Origin: Cytobacillus citreus
Lineage (GTDB): Bacteria; Bacillota; Bacilli; Bacillales; Cytobacillaceae
NCBI RefSeq assembly: GCF_018343665.1
Contig: NZ_JAGYPM010000004.1
Location: 188,343 to 252,342, forward strand
Reading direction: 5' to 3'
DNA: 64,000 bases
The first letter of the stretch is position 1. The number at the start of each line of letters is the position of its first letter. This document shows, piece after piece, positions 51,472 to 61,171 of this stretch. Position numbers and translations under genes: made by a program. Below the pieces are notes generated by a model. It made no database searches and was not told where the DNA came from. It saw only the letters and a program-made list of their open reading frames with translations.

Positions 51472-52986
51472 TTAATCTAATTTTGGATCGAGTGCATCCC
51501 TTAATCCGTCTCCAAAGAAATTAAAGGATAGAACGAGTGCAATAATTGCTAGCCCTGGATATATGGCTAGATAAGAATGGGATTCAAGATATGTGCTTCC
51601 AATTTTTAAGATGTTTCCCCATTCAGGAATGTGGGGCTCGACCCCAAGTCCTAAATAGCTTAAACTGCTTGTTGCAATGACGGCTCCCCCAATTGTTAGA
51701 GTCGCTTTTACAATCATGGGAGCAAGCGAGTTTGGAACAACATGTTGAAAAATAATAGATAGATTACTAGAACCAAGTGCACGGGCTGAGTCAACATACT
51801 CATAATTCGATACCATCATTACATTTGCCCGCATTGTTCTTGCATAAGTAGGTATGGATCCTACGCTTAGTGCAAGAACAAGTGTCATTGTGTTAGAGCC
51901 AAAAGCAGCGATAATGACAATAGCCAATAGAATACCTGGAATTGCGTAAAGAATATCAAGCAATCGCATGATAATATTGTCTGTTCGCTGTCCATAGTAG
52001 CCGGAAATGGCTCCAAGAAAACCGCCTATAATAAATGGAATAGCGGTCGATAAAAATCCAACGATAAGTGAGATTCTTGCTCCAAACACTATTCGTGAAA
52101 ATAAATCTCTTCCAAAATTGTCTGTTCCAAGCGGATAAGCTAAGCTTGGTGCTTGAAGGATTGCGCTGTAATTATTCTCAACCGCCATCCCGTAGTCAAA
52201 TGTTAAGTAGCTGCAAATGGAAATGGAAAATACAAAGACGATAAAGAATAAACCAAGCATTGCTGTCATATTAGATGCGATTTTCTCCCAAACCTTACGC
52301 CATTTCCCTATACTTGGACTATTCATGAAGCGTTCATGCATAAGCATATTCCAGCCTAATACGAGCGCAAAGAGATTACCCGTTACCGCTGTAAGCATAA
52401 GAGGGATAGCAAAGAATACCTTCCACCGAGCCCTTTGTTTACCTTTTCCATCCTTCGCAATAAGAAAAAATGTCACAAGTTGAAAAATGGCCATAACTAG
52501 CAATGCGCCCATCGCAGGTAGAAACGTATCCGCAACATAAGGCTTAAATAAATTTAATGCTGATATAGCAATGATAAAGATTTGAGTTAGCAGCATATAT
52601 CCAGCAAGGGTATACTCAGGTGACTTTTCCGCTTTGACTAATTGAATGGCAAAGGTAAAGATAAAAATATTACCTGTCAAAATGCTTAATAGCTGAATAA
52701 GTCCAAGTTTTCTTGTTGAATTACGTAAATAGCCTATGCTTTGAAGATCCTTTTTGATCATAAAGGTGATAAGTATCTGAATACATGTAAACAGGGCATA
52801 GGCAACAAATACACTAAATACAAAAGGCTTCATTGCTTTTCCTGAAAAATCTATGCTGCTTACCAGAAAAATAATCGTAAGTGCAAGCGATGTAATCCAT
52901 GTGAAGCTTGCCTGTGTATATTCTGATGATAATTTCAGCGCGTGCTTCTTTATATAACTTTCCTTTTCCTTTAAGATAGTTGCCAT
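51472..52986 (-). CDS. Oligopeptide ABC permease, OppC-like, with long N-terminal membrane extension
   Basis: A 504-residue permease. Residues about 235-504 are a normal OppC/DppC domain: TDNFGRDLFSRIVFGARISL, the ATPase-coupling EAA-type loop (EYVDSARALGSSNLSIIFQHVVPNSLAPM) and the final WGNILKIG and SFNFFGDGLRDALDPK motifs. The first 230 residues form about six extra helices not found in standard OppC (about 300 residues), with no family match that I recognise. It lies 13 bases after the OppB-like gene and 30 before the binding-protein gene. Confidence 0.88.
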   Translation of the reverse strand: MATILKEKESYIKKHALKLSSEYTQASFTWITSLALTIIFLVSSIDFSGKAMKPFVFSVFVAYALFTCIQILITFMIKKDLQSIGYLRNSTRKLGLIQLLSILTGNIFIFTFAIQLVKAEKSPEYTLAGYMLLTQIFIIAISALNLFKPYVADTFLPAMGALLVMAIFQLVTFFLIAKDGKGKQRARWKVFFAIPLMLTAVTGNLFALVLGWNMLMHERFMNSPSIGKWRKVWEKIASNMTAMLGLFFIVFVFSISICSYLTFDYGMAVENNYSAILQAPSLAYPLGTDNFGRDLFSRIVFGARISLIVGFLSTAIPFIIGGFLGAISGYYGQRTDNIIMRLLDILYAIPGILLAIVIIAAFGSNTMTLVLALSVGSIPTYARTMRANVMMVSNYEYVDSARALGSSNLSIIFQHVVPNSLAPMIVKATLTIGGAVIATSSLSYLGLGVEPHIPEWGNILKIGSTYLESHSYLAIYPGLAIIALVLSFNFFGDGLRDALDPKLD

Positions 52987-52999
52987 TCCTACACCTGCT

Positions 53000-54460
53000 T
53001 TAATATTGTTTCATTTTTGAACGGATTCGTGGGTCAAAGAACGCATACAAAATGTCGATGAACAAATTGATTAATGAAATTGTAATAGCGATATAGACAA
53101 CCCCGCCCATAATGCTCGGGATATCAGGAATAAACTGCTTATCCACGATATAACTCCCAATTCCGCTAATATTAAATACTTTTTCAGTAACTGCTGCACC
53201 GCCAAGCATTCCACCAAACATCAAGCCAATAACGGTGATGACTGGAATCATGGCATTCCCGACAGCATGTTTCCAAAGAACTTGCCGCTGAGTAAGCCCC
53301 TTTGCTTTTGCAGTAATAATATAATCTTCATTAATGACCTCAAGCGTGGATGACCTTGTCATACGAGCAATCGAGGCAGTAAGTCCAGTTCCTAGTACAA
53401 CTGCAGGCATAATAATAGAAAGCCAATTTTGAGGATTAAAGGTAGCCGGCAGCCATTGTAATTTAATAGAAAAATTTAAGATAAAGATAAGCCCTTGCCA
53501 AAAGTTTGGGATGGATAATCCTATCAGTGCTATAAACATAAAGGTATAATCAAAAAAAGAATTAGGCTTTGTCGCTGAAATAATCCCAATCGGTATGGCA
53601 ATGATGATCGCCATTATTAGAGATATGACTGTTAATAAAAGTGTGATCGGGAATTTTCTTGCGATACTTGAGGCAACCTCTTCATTTCCTGAAAAGGATG
53701 ATCCTAAATCAAATGTGAAAATTCCTTTCAGCGCATTCCATAATTGAGTTAAATACGGCTGATCAAGTCCATAAAGATGATTGAATGCCGCTATTTGTTC
53801 TTTTGTTGCCGTTTCACCGAGTATGTTTGCAGCAGGATCAAATGGCGACAAATACAAAATAGTAAAGACAAAAAAAGCAACACCGAGAATAACAAATAGA
53901 CTCATAATAAGTCGTTCAAAAATATATTTCAAATATGGATTGCTATATAGTAGAATTAAAAGATACATAGGCAATCCAGGAATGAAAGTTAAGAACAAAA
54001 AAAGAGGGTTTGAGATTAAAGATTGAAAGGTTGTTTCATATGTAATTCTTTTATCGCCCTTTACCTCAAGTATTGAGGCAGCCTTTTCTTGTACGGTTTT
54101 TTGAAATTGTTCTTCTGCCCATTTCTCGGCTTGCTGTTCTATTTCCTTTTGATTTACCTTTTGGCCAAAGAAATTGTGCTTCCTTAACAATTGCTCCTTA
54201 AGCTCAAGGATTAATTTATCCTTAAATCCAGTTGCTAGAAGTGCTTTCTTTGTTTCTTCTACTATTGTAGAATATGTATCTTTTTCTCTTTGCTTAAAAT
54301 AAAAAAGAAACACAACGAGGTGAACCGGAAAGCCAAGTATAAAGACTAACCATCTGTAAGAAGGGTGTGGCTGCATCTTGGTGTACGTACGTCTTATGAT
54401 TTCAGAAAATTTAGATTCTTGGCTCTTTTTATTTGTTTTTATTACTTTTTCTACCTCCAA
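53000..54460 (-). CDS. Oligopeptide ABC permease, OppB-like, with N-terminal extension
   Basis: A 486-residue permease. The last 310 residues are a normal OppB/DppB domain (YIFERLIMSLFVILGVAFFVFTILYLSPFDPA, FDLGSSFSG, EAA-type loop EDYIITAKAKGLTQRQVLWKHAVGNAMIPV, and C-terminal AFFDPRIR). The first 175 residues are extra: a helix pair near 37-56 and 150-172 flanking a charged, probably coiled segment (TKKALLATGFKDKLILELKEQ). The start is TTG 54460, nine bases after GGGAGG. It is the first gene of the minus-strand transporter unit. Confidence 0.88.
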   Translation of the reverse strand: MEVEKVIKTNKKSQESKFSEIIRRTYTKMQPHPSYRWLVFILGFPVHLVVFLFYFKQREKDTYSTIVEETKKALLATGFKDKLILELKEQLLRKHNFFGQKVNQKEIEQQAEKWAEEQFQKTVQEKAASILEVKGDKRITYETTFQSLISNPLFLFLTFIPGLPMYLLILLYSNPYLKYIFERLIMSLFVILGVAFFVFTILYLSPFDPAANILGETATKEQIAAFNHLYGLDQPYLTQLWNALKGIFTFDLGSSFSGNEEVASSIARKFPITLLLTVISLIMAIIIAIPIGIISATKPNSFFDYTFMFIALIGLSIPNFWQGLIFILNFSIKLQWLPATFNPQNWLSIIMPAVVLGTGLTASIARMTRSSTLEVINEDYIITAKAKGLTQRQVLWKHAVGNAMIPVITVIGLMFGGMLGGAAVTEKVFNISGIGSYIVDKQFIPDIPSIMGGVVYIAITISLINLFIDILYAFFDPRIRSKMKQY

Positions 54461-54593
54461 ATCATTAGACCTCCCTTCATATGAAATTGCATTATTCCGA
54501 TCTGTATAGTATATTTTAATTCATATTATGAAAAAGTCAATAAATAGTTTTTGTAATATTTAGAATATATTTAATTACTGGTAGGTGGAAGTT

Positions 54594-56345
54594 TTGGAAC
54601 CGATTTTGAGAGTAAAAAATTTACGGGTATCATTTCTGTCGCGAGATGATGAATTTGAGGCTGTTCGCGGTGTTAGTTTTGAAGTGAAGAAAGGGGAAAC
54701 ATTAGGAATCGTTGGGGAATCAGGAAGCGGCAAAAGTGTAACGGCCAGGTCTATTATGCGACTGCTCCCGTCTCCCCCCTCTTTTATGAAGGAAGGAGAA
54801 ATTACCTTTTTAGGTGAAAACCTCAGCACTAAAACTGAGAAGGAGATGGAAAGCATTCGTGGCCGGGATATCGGAATGATTTTCCAAGATCCAATGACAT
54901 CTCTGAATCCGACAATCAAAATAGGAAAGCAAATCGCGGAAAGCCTGATTAAGCATCAGAAATTATCGCAGAAAGATGGCAAAGAAAAAGCAATTGAATT
55001 GCTTAAACTTGTTGGTATTCGTAACAGTGAAACGCGCTATAATCAATACCCTCATGAGTTTTCAGGCGGAATGAGGCAACGGGTTATGATCGCAATTGCT
55101 CTTGCTTGCCGGCCTACACTTTTAATTGCAGACGAACCAACAACAGCACTGGATGTAACGATACAGGCACAAATATTGAACTTAATGAAGGATATGCAGG
55201 AACGGTTCGGCACCTCGATCGTCTTAATTACACATGACCTCGGTGTTGTAGCTGGTATGTGTGATAGAGTTGTCGTGATGAAGGATGGAGAAATTGTAGA
55301 AACTGGAACAACTGAAGAAATTTTTGAAAATCCAAAGCACTCATATACATTGAAACTATTAAATGCACTGCCTCGTCTCGATGAGAAAAAGAAGCCAAAG
55401 CCTGCACCGCTGATTCTGCCGGGTACGGATTATAATAAACCATTGCTTGAAGTTCGAGGCTTGAAGCAATATTTTGATATGGGGAAGGGGAATGTTTTAA
55501 AAGCGGTAGATAATATCAGCTTCCATATTCGACCGGGTGAAACGCTAGGACTTGTCGGGGAGTCGGGTTCTGGAAAGTCCACAACAGGGCGTGCGATATT
55601 ACGTCTTCATGAACCGACGGATGGAGATGTCTTATACCAAGGGATGGCAGTTAATCGGTTATCTCAAAGTGAAATGAAGATTATGCGCCGGCATATGCAA
55701 ATGATTTTTCAAGATCCTTATGCGTCTCTAAATCCTAGGTTTAAAGTTCTTGACATTATTGGGCAGGCCTTAGATGTACACAAACTAAGCGGGAGTAAGG
55801 CTGAACGGAAAAGGAGAGTGGAAGAACTCCTTGAAATGGTAGGACTAGAACCATCTCATGCACTGCGCTACCCACATGAATTCTCTGGTGGACAGCGACA
55901 ACGCATTGGGATTGCACGCGCTCTTGCAGTGGAACCTAAATTCATCGTCTGTGACGAACCGCTGTCTGCTCTTGATGTATCCATTCAATCACAGGTTGTT
56001 AAGCTATTGGAAGATCTGCAACATCGACTCGGTTTAACTTATTTATTCATTGCCCATGACCTATCCATGGTGAAGCATATTAGTGATCGGGTCGCAGTTA
56101 TGTATGCAGGGAAGATTGTGGAGCTTGCGGAAAGTGAGGAGCTTTACTCGAATCCTCAGCATGAGTATACGAAAAAATTACTCTCTGCTATTCCTATCCC
56201 TGATCCAAAGATAGAATCAATGAAGAAAAGAGTATTAATGGAGGAGCAAACAGATGAAGACAAGTATCACTTAAGTCAATCTGAGCTTGTTGAGGTATCT
56301 AAGGGGCATTGGGTCGCCATGCCGAAAGTAGCTGTCCATGTATAA
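54594..56345 (+). CDS. Fused double ABC ATPase of the peptide transporter
   Basis: A 583-residue protein with two complete Opp-type ATPase domains in one chain, normally separate OppD and OppF. Domain 1 has [28 protein letters not shown] and [12 protein letters not shown]. Domain 2 has [31 protein letters not shown] and [12 protein letters not shown]. Both sites look catalytic. The start is taken as TTG 54594 behind AGGTGG; GTG 54585 lies inside that site. It is divergent from the permease genes with about 130 bp between them, and should power the peptide importer. Confidence 0.93.
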   Translation: MEPILRVKNLRVSFLSRDDEFEAVRGVSFEVKKGETLGIVGESGSGKSVTARSIMRLLPSPPSFMKEGEITFLGENLSTKTEKEMESIRGRDIGMIFQDPMTSLNPTIKIGKQIAESLIKHQKLSQKDGKEKAIELLKLVGIRNSETRYNQYPHEFSGGMRQRVMIAIALACRPTLLIADEPTTALDVTIQAQILNLMKDMQERFGTSIVLITHDLGVVAGMCDRVVVMKDGEIVETGTTEEIFENPKHSYTLKLLNALPRLDEKKKPKPAPLILPGTDYNKPLLEVRGLKQYFDMGKGNVLKAVDNISFHIRPGETLGLVGESGSGKSTTGRAILRLHEPTDGDVLYQGMAVNRLSQSEMKIMRRHMQMIFQDPYASLNPRFKVLDIIGQALDVHKLSGSKAERKRRVEELLEMVGLEPSHALRYPHEFSGGQRQRIGIARALAVEPKFIVCDEPLSALDVSIQSQVVKLLEDLQHRLGLTYLFIAHDLSMVKHISDRVAVMYAGKIVELAESEELYSNPQHEYTKKLLSAIPIPDPKIESMKKRVLMEEQTDEDKYHLSQSELVEVSKGHWVAMPKVAVHV

Positions 56346-56359
56346 TGAATAGGATGATG

Positions 56360-56392
56360 AGCCGTTTCCGCTTTATGGAGGCGGTTTTTTGC
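56360..56392 (+). terminator. Terminator of the ATPase gene
   Basis: GCCGTTTCC and GGAGGCGGT can pair (with wobble pairs), followed by TTTTTT. Confidence 0.65.
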
Positions 56393-56395
56393 TTT

Positions 56396-56506
56396 TGCAA
56401 ATAAAGCTGTCAATTTGGCAAATAAAATTGAAGTTTGGCAAATATCCTCTTCTGATTGGCAAATAAATATTCAAAATAGCAAATAAATCTATTTTTTGGA
56501 TAAAAA
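56396..56506. repeat. 20-21-bp-period array, word GGCAAATA
   Basis: GCAAATA begins at 56397, 56418, 56438, 56459 and 56479, with a weaker GGATAAA near 56499: steps of 21, 20, 21, 20 and about 20 bp, with variable linkers. The design matches the GGACAATA array at 49420, but the word differs. Confidence 0.8.
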
Positions 56507-56587
56507 GTTGAAAGGTTCAAGATTTTTAAGAGGAATAAGAGAAAGAACAGCGAATCCTCTATGATAAAACAGAAGGAGTGATGAAAT

Positions 56588-57556
56588 TTGATAGTAAAAA
56601 AGCGAGAAATTTCTAGAAAAATACTAGCTTTAGAAGCAATTCTCCGTAGGTTACCGGAAAGTCATCATAAGAGGCAGATTATAGAACGGGATTTGTCGAA
56701 ATATAACTCCGGATATCAAGGTGAAAAAGCATTAAACTATTATTTAAGCTTTATTGATGAAAATAAGTATCAAATTTTCCACAATCTCCGTTTAAGGAAT
56801 GGTGAATATTTTTTTCAAATTGATACTCTTATTTTAACTACAAGCTTTGCTCTTCTAATTGAAGTGAAGAATATGTCAGGTAAACTAGTTTTTGAGCCCG
56901 AATTTAATCAATTAATTCGTAGTATAGATGAAAAAGAAGAAGGCTTTCCTAATCCGCTATTACAAATTAAACGTCAACAGATTCAATTTGAAAAATGGTT
57001 GGATAGACACCGATATATTCCAATGCCGATCGAGATATTAGTCATAAACAGTCATTCTGGATCTATTTTAAAGGGAAATAAGTTCATTTCAAAATATGTT
57101 TGTAAAATTGACCGAGTTCTTGAAAAAATCCAAGAGCTTGAAAAGAGATATACAACAGATATTTTAAATGTGAAAGAAATAAGAAAGATAGGTAATCTAT
57201 TATTAAAAAAAGATACTCCTCCCAATACTCTTTCCTTACTTAAAAAATATTCAATCTCTCCATCAAATATTATTACTGGTGTGCAATGTCCCCAATGTAA
57301 TGAGTTCCCAATGGTATATAATAGAAGAAAGTGGCAGTGTTCAAAATGTAGAACAATTTCAAAAGATGCACATATTAAAGCACTTCAAGATTACTTTAAT
57401 CTTTTTAAAAATACTATTTCTAATACAGAATTCCGACAGTTTCTCCATATCGATTCTATTTTTTCAGCTTCTAAACTACTTAATTCATTGAAACTGGAGA
57501 AACATGGGGAAAGAAAAGGGAGAATTTATTCGCCAACTAAAGATTTTCTTCAATAA
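56588..57556 (+). CDS. NERD-domain protein with zinc ribbon
   Basis: A 322-residue protein with a nuclease-related NERD domain (about 40-160): GEKALNYYLSFI, then FFQIDTLILTTSFALLIEVKNMSG, which supplies the D and ExK residues of a restriction-enzyme-like site, and QIKRQQIQFEKWL. A zinc ribbon follows (CPQCNEF...WQCSKC, about 235-257) and a C-terminal segment. NERD proteins are presumed DNases or DNA-binding proteins with no settled role. The start is TTG 56588 ten bases after GGAG. It stands alone. Confidence 0.85.
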   Translation: MIVKKREISRKILALEAILRRLPESHHKRQIIERDLSKYNSGYQGEKALNYYLSFIDENKYQIFHNLRLRNGEYFFQIDTLILTTSFALLIEVKNMSGKLVFEPEFNQLIRSIDEKEEGFPNPLLQIKRQQIQFEKWLDRHRYIPMPIEILVINSHSGSILKGNKFISKYVCKIDRVLEKIQELEKRYTTDILNVKEIRKIGNLLLKKDTPPNTLSLLKKYSISPSNIITGVQCPQCNEFPMVYNRRKWQCSKCRTISKDAHIKALQDYFNLFKNTISNTEFRQFLHIDSIFSASKLLNSLKLEKHGERKGRIYSPTKDFLQ

Positions 57557-57666
57557 TATTTGAATAGTTACAATATATGATGACTCCGAATGGCTTCTTA
57601 TTTTTTTCGTATTAAGAATGAAAAATAACTCACAAATCCTCAGTTTTGATCAATAAGAAATTGTAG

Positions 57667-58221
57667 ATCGCTTCGATTAGTGCAAGCGAAAAGCTTTTTC
57701 AAAAGGAATCATCACAGAAGCGATACCGACAATCTATTTTTATCACAAGTATTTTTTCTATAATTGGGACAGGCTTCGGGCTTGTACCATTTACGCCGTA
57801 TACATCTACAATTGGTTTTTTGCAAAGTACGAGAATTCTAGATAAGAAGCCCTTTTTTATTGGAGGAGCGCTTATCACCTTGATCGGGCTTATTCCAGCC
57901 CTAGGGTCATTTTTGGCTTCCATGCCGATGACGGTTGGGAATGCAGTATTGTTTGTAGCCTACTTGCAGCTTTTCGGAACAGCTTTTAACAGTCTAAATG
58001 GAAAGGTATTTAATTCGAATACGATTTTTCGATTGGCTGCCCCTGTTTTGGTTGGAATCAGCTTAATGAATATCAATCCTTCTCTTTTCAAAGATTTACC
58101 CGTTCTGATTCAGCCATTTATTTCAAATGGATTGATCATGGGTGTGTTCATTTCGATTCTATTAGAAAAGATTGTTAATTGGTCGGCGTTTGAACAGCAG
58201 TTTGAGTTGAAGAATGGTTAA
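57667..58221 (+). pseudogene. Uracil/xanthine permease family (NCS2), C-terminal fragment
   Basis: The frame opens right after a stop at 57664 with IASISASEKLFQKESSQKRYRQSIF, continues ITSIFSIIGTGFGLVPFTPYT, and then has the last four or five helices (from GGALITLIGLIPALGSFLASM) to a normal end. NCS2 permeases have about 430-450 residues; here about 185 remain and no start is visible. The 5' end was probably lost by deletion. The terminator at 58228 belonged to it. Confidence 0.78.
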
Positions 58222-58227
58222 AAAGGT

Positions 58228-58265
58228 AAAAGCCCTCTGCTTGGTTAAGCAGGGGGTTTTTTTGC
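58228..58265 (+). terminator. Terminator after the permease fragment
   Basis: CCCTCTGCTT pairs with AAGCAGGGGG, followed by seven T. Confidence 0.85.
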
Positions 58266-58470
58266 TCGGATTTTAGCATTCGATGAAGCCCTTTTTTACA
58301 CCAAGTTTTTTTAAAAAAATAGTTATCTTATTACCCAAAAATGATTAAAAAAAAAATTCTATGTCAATACTTGTAGCTACTCAATTTATTGAGGTGAATT
58401 CCTTATTTTCAAAATGCATTTTCGTATTTAATCTACGTTAGATGTAGGCATAAAAAAAGGAGGTCATTGC

Positions 58471-59220
58471 ATGTCAGAGAAAGAAAAAAACATTTCTAGA
58501 CGTGACTTTTTGAAAACGTCTGGGATTGCAACTGGGACTTTAATTGGTGGTGGCTTGATTGGTGGCATCATTGGTTATGGCATGCCTAAAACAACAAAAG
58601 TTCCAGACAAAAAAACAGAGAAAACGAATCATAACTTAACAAGCCCGAAAGGAAGAATGTTTTTTACAAAAGATCGTGATTTTAATATTCTATCTCAAGC
58701 GACCGAACGGATTTTTCCAAAAGATGACATAGGCCCAGGAGCTATCGAGCTTGGTGTTCCATATTTTATCGATAATCAGCTTGCAGGAAATTATGGAAGC
58801 AATGCTAGGGAATACATGCAAGGGCCATTCTTCGTAGGAGCACCAACACAAGGCTATCAAAGCTCTCAAACTCGTGCAGATGCATACACGCAAGGGGTTT
58901 CGATGCTGGAAAAGGAGGCGCAATCGAGATATAAAAAGAGTTTTGTCGATCTCGATGGTGAGCAAATGGATGCAATTCTTACTTCATTTGAAAAAGGTGA
59001 AGTAAAAATGAACGGGCTTCCGTCTGATTTTTTCTTTCGCATGCTAAGAGCTGCAACACTGCAAGGCGCATATGCTGATCCGATCTATAGCGGAAATAAT
59101 AATATGGATGGATGGAGAATGAAAAACTTCCCAGGAAATCAAATGTCCTATCTTAATGTAATAGATAGTAAAGAATTTCAGAAAATAGATCCACAATCTT
59201 TAGCAAATATGGAGCATTAA
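58471..59220 (+). CDS. Gluconate 2-dehydrogenase subunit 3 family protein, Tat signal
   Basis: A 249-residue small subunit of membrane FAD dehydrogenases. It starts with a twin-arginine signal (SRRDFLKTSG, then a Gly-rich hydrophobic stretch), followed by the subunit-3 domain (about 65-215: QATERIFPKDDIGPGAIELGVPYFIDNQLAG, FFFRMLRAATLQGAYADPIYSG). Such subunits chaperone the catalytic subunit and carry it through the Tat pore. It is followed after 11 bases by the GMC subunit and then by tatA and tatC. AGGAGGT precedes the ATG. Confidence 0.9.
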   Translation: MSEKEKNISRRDFLKTSGIATGTLIGGGLIGGIIGYGMPKTTKVPDKKTEKTNHNLTSPKGRMFFTKDRDFNILSQATERIFPKDDIGPGAIELGVPYFIDNQLAGNYGSNAREYMQGPFFVGAPTQGYQSSQTRADAYTQGVSMLEKEAQSRYKKSFVDLDGEQMDAILTSFEKGEVKMNGLPSDFFFRMLRAATLQGAYADPIYSGNNNMDGWRMKNFPGNQMSYLNVIDSKEFQKIDPQSLANMEH

Positions 59221-59231
59221 AGGAGTACATT

Positions 59232-60944
59232 ATGGCGAGAACAATGGAAAAAGTTGATGTAGTTACAGTTGGTGTAGGCTGGACAGGTGGCATAGTCGCT
59301 GCGGAGTGTACAAAAGCTGGTCTTAAGGTTGTTGGTCTAGAACGTGGGCAGGAAAGAGGAACTACTGACTTTTTACATATTCATGATGAGTACCGTTATG
59401 CGATTCGTTATGAATTAATGCAAAATGTTGCAAAAGAAACCGTTACTTTTCAAAATACCCGCAAAATGAAAGCACTTCCTATGAGGCAGATGGGTTCTTT
59501 CCTTTTAGGTGAAGGACTTGGAGGTGCAGGAACTCATTGGAATGGCTGGACATACCGATTTTTACCATATGATTTCGAGATTAAAACCCTTACTGAAAAA
59601 AAATACGGGAAAAATAAAGTTCCAAAAGATTATCTTTTACAGGATTGGGGATTAACATATGACGATTTAGAGCCCTATTATGACAAGTTTGAAAAAACAG
59701 CAGGGATATCTGGAGAAAATAAAAATCCGTATGGAGGTAAGCGTTCAAGTGAATATCCAACTCCGCCGATGGTAAAGACTCCAATTCTTGAACGGTTTGA
59801 AAAAGCAACTCAAAAAATGGGAATGAAACCATATATGCTGCCAGCAGCAACAATTTCAACAACATATACGAATCCAGATGGCTCCAAAATCAATGGATGC
59901 CAATATTGCGGATATTGCGAAAGATTTGGTTGTGAGTATGGGGCCAAGGCAAGCCCTGAGGTTACGGTGGTGCCTACTGCTTTAAAGACAGGAAATTATG
60001 ATCTTCGCTTCAATGCAAATGTAGTTGAAATTTTAAAACAAGGAAATAAAGTAACAGGTGTTAAATACATTGATACATTATCATTAGAGGAAATCATCCA
60101 GCCAGCAGACGCAGTTGTCTTAACAAGCTATGTTTTAAACAATGCAAAGCTGCTTATGGTTTCAAAAATTGGGGAACAATACGATCCTGATACAGGAAGG
60201 GGAACCTTAGGGAAAAATTACTGTTATCAGTTAAACGCTGGTTCAACTGGCTTTTTCGACGAGCAAATGAATGTGTTTATGGGAGCTGGGGCATTAGGAA
60301 TGACATTAGATGATTGGAATGGTGATAACTTTGACCATAGTGATGTGAATTTTATTCATGGCTCCGGAATTTGGATTACACAATCTGGGAACAGACCAAT
60401 CGCCAAAAATCCTGTCACACCTGACGTTCCATCATGGGGACCTGAATTTAAAAAAGCCTCCATCTATAATTTCACAAGAACTCTCTATGTAGGCGGCCAA
60501 GGTGCAACGATGCCTTATAAAGAAAACTATATGTCGTTAGACGATACATACAAAGATGCTTACGGCTTGCCGCTTTTACGGCTTACATATAATTTTACAG
60601 AACAAGACCGAAATCTCTTTAAATTTTCAAATGACAAAACGGAAGAGATTATGAAAGAAATGGGAGCTAAGACTGTAGTACCTGAAAATGTTATAGAAGA
60701 GTATGACATTGTTCCATATCAGACTACACATAATACTGGCGGAACCATCATGGGAGTAGATCGTGATAAGAGTGTAGTGAACACTTATTTACAGCATTGG
60801 GATGCCGATAATCTGTTTGTAGTGGGTGCTGGAAACTTTAATCACAACAGTGGGTATAATCCTACTGGCACAGTTGGAGCTCTAGCATACCGCTGTGCAG
60901 ACGGTATTATTAAATATAGCAAAAGTGGGGGAAGTCTCGTTTAA
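59232..60944 (+). CDS. GMC family FAD-dependent dehydrogenase (gluconate/glucose dehydrogenase-like large subunit)
   Basis: A 570-residue flavoprotein with an FAD-binding beta-alpha-beta start (VGVGWTGG, then LERG near residue 36), LLGEGLGGAGTHWNGWTYR in the flavin site, and the C-terminal NFNHNSGYNPTGTVGALAYRCADGI. Four Cys lie at 223, 226, 229 and 234 (CQYCGYCERFGC), a candidate iron-sulphur site as in FAD glucose dehydrogenases. It has no signal of its own and probably crosses the membrane with its Tat-tagged small subunit. No cytochrome subunit gene follows. The substrate (a sugar acid or alcohol) is not defined. Confidence 0.9.
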   Translation: MARTMEKVDVVTVGVGWTGGIVAAECTKAGLKVVGLERGQERGTTDFLHIHDEYRYAIRYELMQNVAKETVTFQNTRKMKALPMRQMGSFLLGEGLGGAGTHWNGWTYRFLPYDFEIKTLTEKKYGKNKVPKDYLLQDWGLTYDDLEPYYDKFEKTAGISGENKNPYGGKRSSEYPTPPMVKTPILERFEKATQKMGMKPYMLPAATISTTYTNPDGSKINGCQYCGYCERFGCEYGAKASPEVTVVPTALKTGNYDLRFNANVVEILKQGNKVTGVKYIDTLSLEEIIQPADAVVLTSYVLNNAKLLMVSKIGEQYDPDTGRGTLGKNYCYQLNAGSTGFFDEQMNVFMGAGALGMTLDDWNGDNFDHSDVNFIHGSGIWITQSGNRPIAKNPVTPDVPSWGPEFKKASIYNFTRTLYVGGQGATMPYKENYMSLDDTYKDAYGLPLLRLTYNFTEQDRNLFKFSNDKTEEIMKEMGAKTVVPENVIEEYDIVPYQTTHNTGGTIMGVDRDKSVVNTYLQHWDADNLFVVGAGNFNHNSGYNPTGTVGALAYRCADGIIKYSKSGGSLV

Positions 60945-60962
60945 AATTAGGAGGCTCATAAT

Positions 60963-61154
60963 ATGGGATTGTCATCAATAGGAATTCCAGGTCTAATCAT
61001 TATCCTTGTTATTGTATTAATCATTTTTGGACCGAAAAAACTGCCTGAAATCGGTGGAGCATTTGGTAAGACATTATCAGAATTTAAGAGATCGACAAAG
61101 GGCATGTTGGATGATGAGGATACAAATTCGAAGCTTGATAAAAAGTCTGAGTAG
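60963..61154 (+). CDS. tatA: Sec-independent translocase subunit TatA (second copy)
   Basis: A 63-residue TatA with helix ([24 protein letters not shown]), amphipathic segment and charged tail. It follows the GMC dehydrogenase genes by 18 bases and precedes tatC by 17, so the four genes form one operon. It differs from the copy at 31911 mainly in the tail. No hairpin separates this tatA from its tatC. Confidence 0.95.
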   Translation: MGLSSIGIPGLIIILVIVLIIFGPKKLPEIGGAFGKTLSEFKRSTKGMLDDEDTNSKLDKKSE

Positions 61155-61171
61155 TGCGATAAGGTGATTGT

